From positions 19,941,237 to 20,005,236 of the forward strand of contig OX388307.1 of the NCBI GenBank assembly GCA_947579605.1: a stretch of DNA of 64,000 bases. The letters run 5' to 3'. Below, in pieces: positions 61,200 through 64,000 of this stretch. The stretch's first letter is position 1. Each line of letters begins with the position of its first letter. The notes beneath the pieces are model-generated. The model was not told the origin of the DNA and searched no databases. It saw only the letters and a list, made by a program, of their open reading frames with translations. A program made the position numbers and the translations under genes. The stretch comes from Athripsodes cinereus (lineage: Eukaryota > Arthropoda > Insecta > Trichoptera > Leptoceridae).

Positions 61200-61435
61200 T
61201 CCCTCTCTTTTTCTGTTAGTTTTCAAGTGTCCGTAAAAAGGCAGGTGTTTGAAAAAAAAACACGAATAGGACATATAAAATTTACAATTCTATGGCGAGG
61301 TGTACCACCCATCGTGAATGTCTTAAATTTTTATTGGCACATAAAGGACGAACTTAATGTTCATTAATGTAGTTAGGCAGCTAGCTAACCCACTTGTGAG
61401 AGACTTCGTGATACAATAGATTGACAGATATATAA
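61200..61435 (+). repeat. R1 repeat copy
   Basis: GTTAGTTTTCAAGTGTCCGT, AAAAGGCAGGTGTTTG, ATGGCGAGGTGTACCACCCA, TCGTGAATGTCTTAAATTTT and CCCACTTGTGAGAGACTTCG follow the R1 order almost end to end. Confidence 0.7.
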
Positions 61436-61984
61436 TTATTATAAAGACATTGCATTATACTCATTAGTAGTAATTATAAAAAAATGACATTTTTAATATC
61501 TATATTTGCTATAGGTATAGGTACCTAATTTGTTCTTAATATTGTGAATTCAATGAATATATAATTTTCAAATAATATAAATAAAATTCAGACGCCATAA
61601 TGTCGTAGATAAACTTCAACGTTTTGTCAATGTTTTAACAATATACCTATGTATAAATTATGGTAATCTATTTAATTCTTTTATGTTAATTTTATTACTA
61701 CCATGCCATCTTGATGGACAGTAATATCCAGCACACCTGAGAACAGGACGCTACTGATCGTACCAAGTGGAGAAAATTAACATATAATTACAACTCAAAG
61801 GATAGAAGAAACCATGGCCCACCTGTGAGAGAACATCCATGTCCCAAATGCGACAGAGTGTGCTTGTCTTAGATTAGCTATTCAGTCATCTGAGATGGCA
61901 TAGCAGAGTGGACGCAGCACAGTCGGATCCACCGTGAACCTTCAGCGCTCACGATACTCGCCTTATCGAATTGCTGGCATATAT

Positions 61985-62130
61985 TACTACCTACTTCATC
62001 ACAGCATATCTCACAAGTGGGGTAGCTTATAAACCAGGTACATATAAAAATATGCAAATCGTCTTCTCCGTGCAAACAAAAAAATAAGACTTGAAGGATG
62101 TGTGGCGGACCTCATCGCTGAATTTATTTT
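61985..62130 (-). repeat. R1 repeat copy, minus strand
   Basis: CATCACAGCATATCTCACAA, GTGGGGTAGCTTATAAACCA, then TCGTCTTCTCCGTGC and CGGACCTCATCGCTGAATTT are the reverse complement of R1. Confidence 0.7.
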
Positions 62131-62289
62131 TACCGGCAGTAAGACGATTCTTACAAGGATCGTTACAGTTGGAGGCCAATACGATCCCAGAAATTAAATT
62201 TAAACGATATCCAAAAGACTACATAACTATAATATACTTTTGATTTTTCCTTATAAAATCCGCATATGTGAATATCATCTTCATACATC

Positions 62290-63117
62290 TTCTTCCCCTT
62301 GTCCTCAGTTGGGTCGGGGGCTCATTGCGCCTAGGTACTTCCTCCAGAGATCCCTGTCCACTGCTGCTTCCAGGACCTCTGGCCACTCCAAACCAAACCT
62401 TTCAACACACAAGTTTGACACCTGCCCTTGCCAGCTTCTTCTAGGACGGCCTACCGGTCTTCTGCCCTCTCCCACAGCCTCCAAAGATCTAAGTGGTAGT
62501 CTGTCTTCTGGCATGCGGAGAACGTGACCCAGCCATCGCAACTGCGACCTCTCTATATGCAGGAGTACCGGTTCTACCTTGAGAGCCTCACGAACATACG
62601 TATTCCTTATACGGTCTCTCAATGACACACCAGCCACTCCCCTGAGGAACCGCATTTCTGCTGCCTGTAACCTTGATCTCACGTTCTCTGTGAGCATCCA
62701 AATCTGGTGTCCATATGTGAGGATAGGGCGGTATATTGTCTTAAATATGGCCATTTTCGTCCGTTGGGTCAGCTCGGATTTACGTATTATCGGGTTTTTA
62801 AGCGCTTTCAGCACATTTCCTGCCGACACAATTCTCTTGTCTATGCACGCTGTTAGTCGACCATCTGCTGAGAACTCCACTCCCAGGTATTTGAATGTCG
62901 AGATCTGTTCGAGTTGGGCCCCGTTCACATGTACCGCACACTGCACTTCTTCTCGGCTTATAACCATTACTTCCGATTTAGTTGTGCTTATACTCATGCC
63001 AGCTCTATTTGCAACCGACTCGAAACTACTCAACCATTCTTGCATACCACTCTGAGATGAAGTTAGTCTTACTATATCGTCAGCAAACAACAGTGTTTTC
63101 AGATTCACATAACCCAC
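62290..63117 (-). pseudogene. RTE-like LINE, C-terminal reverse transcriptase (family F)
   Basis: A single open minus-strand frame of 270 codons (63117-62305) begins just before the catalytic box, which reads FADDIVRLTSSQ. It runs through FKYLGVEFSADGRL, ILTYGHQIWMLTENVRSRLQ, RWLGHVLRMPEDRLP and GRPRRSWQGQV to AMSPRPN and stop. The RT fingers and the endonuclease are missing, so it is 5'-truncated. It belongs to a different family from copies at 17269, 34841 and 35484. The intact frame suggests a recent insertion. It is markedly GC-richer than its surroundings. Plus-strand frames at 62240 and 62579 are shadows. Confidence 0.9.
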
Positions 63118-63359
63118 TGTTATTTGATCAGGAGTTTCGCTCTTTCTGTGAATATAAATATATTAATATCTCAAGCCAGATTAATAAAAATTTGAACTGC
63201 CGTTCCTACTGGGGACTCTGCTTCTATATTTATTATTACTTTGAAGATGATAAATAAAAAAAATTGTGATGTGATGTCCATATGCATTGGAAACATATAT
63301 GTATATTTTATTTTTACATATATATTTCTTTTTCCATTTGTTTATTATTTTATTGGGTT

Positions 63360-63487
63360 AGTTGGAAGATATCGCGTCCCTGCGATAAACTCGCCCATTG
63401 TGCAAAATTATTCGTTTATACCATGTAACTTTATCATTTGTATCCATATATTTTGTACAATAAAGTTTATTATTATTATTATTATTA
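63360..63487 (+). repeat. R3 repeat with (TTA)n tail
   Basis: GTTGGAAGATATCGC, GCGATAAACTCGCCCATTGT and TTGTACAATAAAGTTTATTA end in a TTATTATTA microsatellite (63466-63487). The polyadenylation-like AATAAAG followed by a short tandem tail is what a LINE or SINE 3' end looks like. Confidence 0.6.
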
Positions 63488-63549
63488 TATTGAAATTTTC
63501 TATGTTGTGATATTTAGTGTGATATCGTTGAGTTGTTTGAAAAAAATGA

Positions 63550-63605
63550 TGCAGATGTAAAATGTCTTTATTTTTTCGAACACCTGCCTATTTTTAGGTA
63601 GGTAC
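63550..63605 (-). repeat. R1 fragment
   Basis: GATGTAAAATGTCTTTATTT then TTCGAACACCTGCCT matches 38692-38730 of the reference copy. Confidence 0.55.
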
Positions 63606-63717
63606 AAGAGTGTTAATTTTATACTTTTCGTTACCTTAATGCAGAACTATCCTATGTTCAAATTTTGGTCAAACTGAGTTATGTATTAAGCAATGATAAT
63701 AACAGATACGAGATAAT

Positions 63718-64000
63718 TTAATGAATGAGACTAATAAGATTCGTATATAATAAGGCACTGCAAAATTTGCTATAGATATTTCCAATATTTTTATTACAAA
63801 AACAAAACGTTAAACTGCTCATTTGAAAAATCACCCTTAAATACTTGGGATAGTTCTGCATCTGCATAATCAACCAACTCTTCTTAACTGAAGATGCTGG
63901 AAGGGGCACTCTCTTGTCCGGAGAAGCTAAAATCTTCTCAAAGGCGGATGAACCTTCGAGGTCAACGGCATGAGGATGTGGAATGCAAGGGAAGCTACCA
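63718..64000 (-). other. Open frame running off the window edge, unassigned
   Basis: On the minus strand a frame is open from the window end to a stop at 63718, with GSFPCIPHPHAVDLEGSSAF and ASPDKRVPLPASSVKKSWLI near the start. The first ~50 codons are GC-richer than the rest, so an exon or repeat may end near 63840. The opposite strand is also open over this part. I recognise no family; it could be a transposon fragment. Confidence 0.25.

Noticed and set aside
62579..63055. 158-codon plus-strand frame
   Set aside because: It is the antisense shadow of the RTE reverse transcriptase on the minus strand.
48905..64000. ADSL exon 2
   Set aside because: I looked for the conserved second-exon region (the HDVMAHVHTF-type motif) on the plus strand and did not find it in this window.
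1..64000. Endogenous retrovirus or LTR retrotransposon
   Set aside because: I saw no paired LTRs, primer-binding site, gag, protease or integrase; all reverse transcriptases here are non-LTR.

Overview
This is an AT-rich animal nuclear window with spliced genes, GT-AG introns and dense transposon debris. Runs rich in TACCTACC/GTAGGTA, tRNA-derived SINEs, RTE-type LINE tails and many hAT-type MITEs point to a moth or butterfly (Lepidoptera). This is an inference from repeat style and protein matches. No bacterial, phage, CRISPR or viral genes are visible.

Only four host genes have supportable coding sequence. (1) 31591-32290 (+) is the terminal exon of a small secreted, Lys/Tyr-rich protein whose first exon was not found. 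(2) 36931-44633 (+) is a complete HSDL2 gene: an N-terminal short-chain dehydrogenase domain, a C-terminal SCP2 domain and a C-terminal SKL peroxisomal signal. It contains two alternative, frame-incompatible versions of the exon that links the two domains. (3) 48737-48904 (+) is the first coding exon of adenylosuccinate lyase (ADSL); the rest is not in the window, so its first intron exceeds 15 kb if the gene is intact. (4) 51996-53004 (-) holds the last two exons of a multi-pass membrane protein, probably nested inside that ADSL intron.

The left half (1-31 kb) has no host coding sequence I can support. It holds hAT MITEs at 47, 4754 and 13760, LINE 3' ends at 2564 and 17269, a composite element at 7848-9362 around a 144-bp palindrome, and a chain of nested TTAA-flanked elements at 21485-23260. 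The middle (31-49 kb) holds the genes, with MITEs, SINE-like repeats and RTE tails between them and in HSDL2 introns. The right end (49-64 kb) has a 43-bp tandem repeat, a MITE nested in a Harbinger-like MITE at 53366-54498, a 1.4-kb hAT element carrying LINE debris at 58009-59450, and an RTE copy at 62290-63117.

The genes do not form a pathway: HSDL2 is a peroxisomal lipid-metabolism enzyme and ADSL a purine-synthesis enzyme, and they are simply neighbours on one strand. The best biological lead is the duplicated, apparently mutually exclusive HSDL2 linker exon. The best structural leads are the nested element chains with intact target-site duplications.
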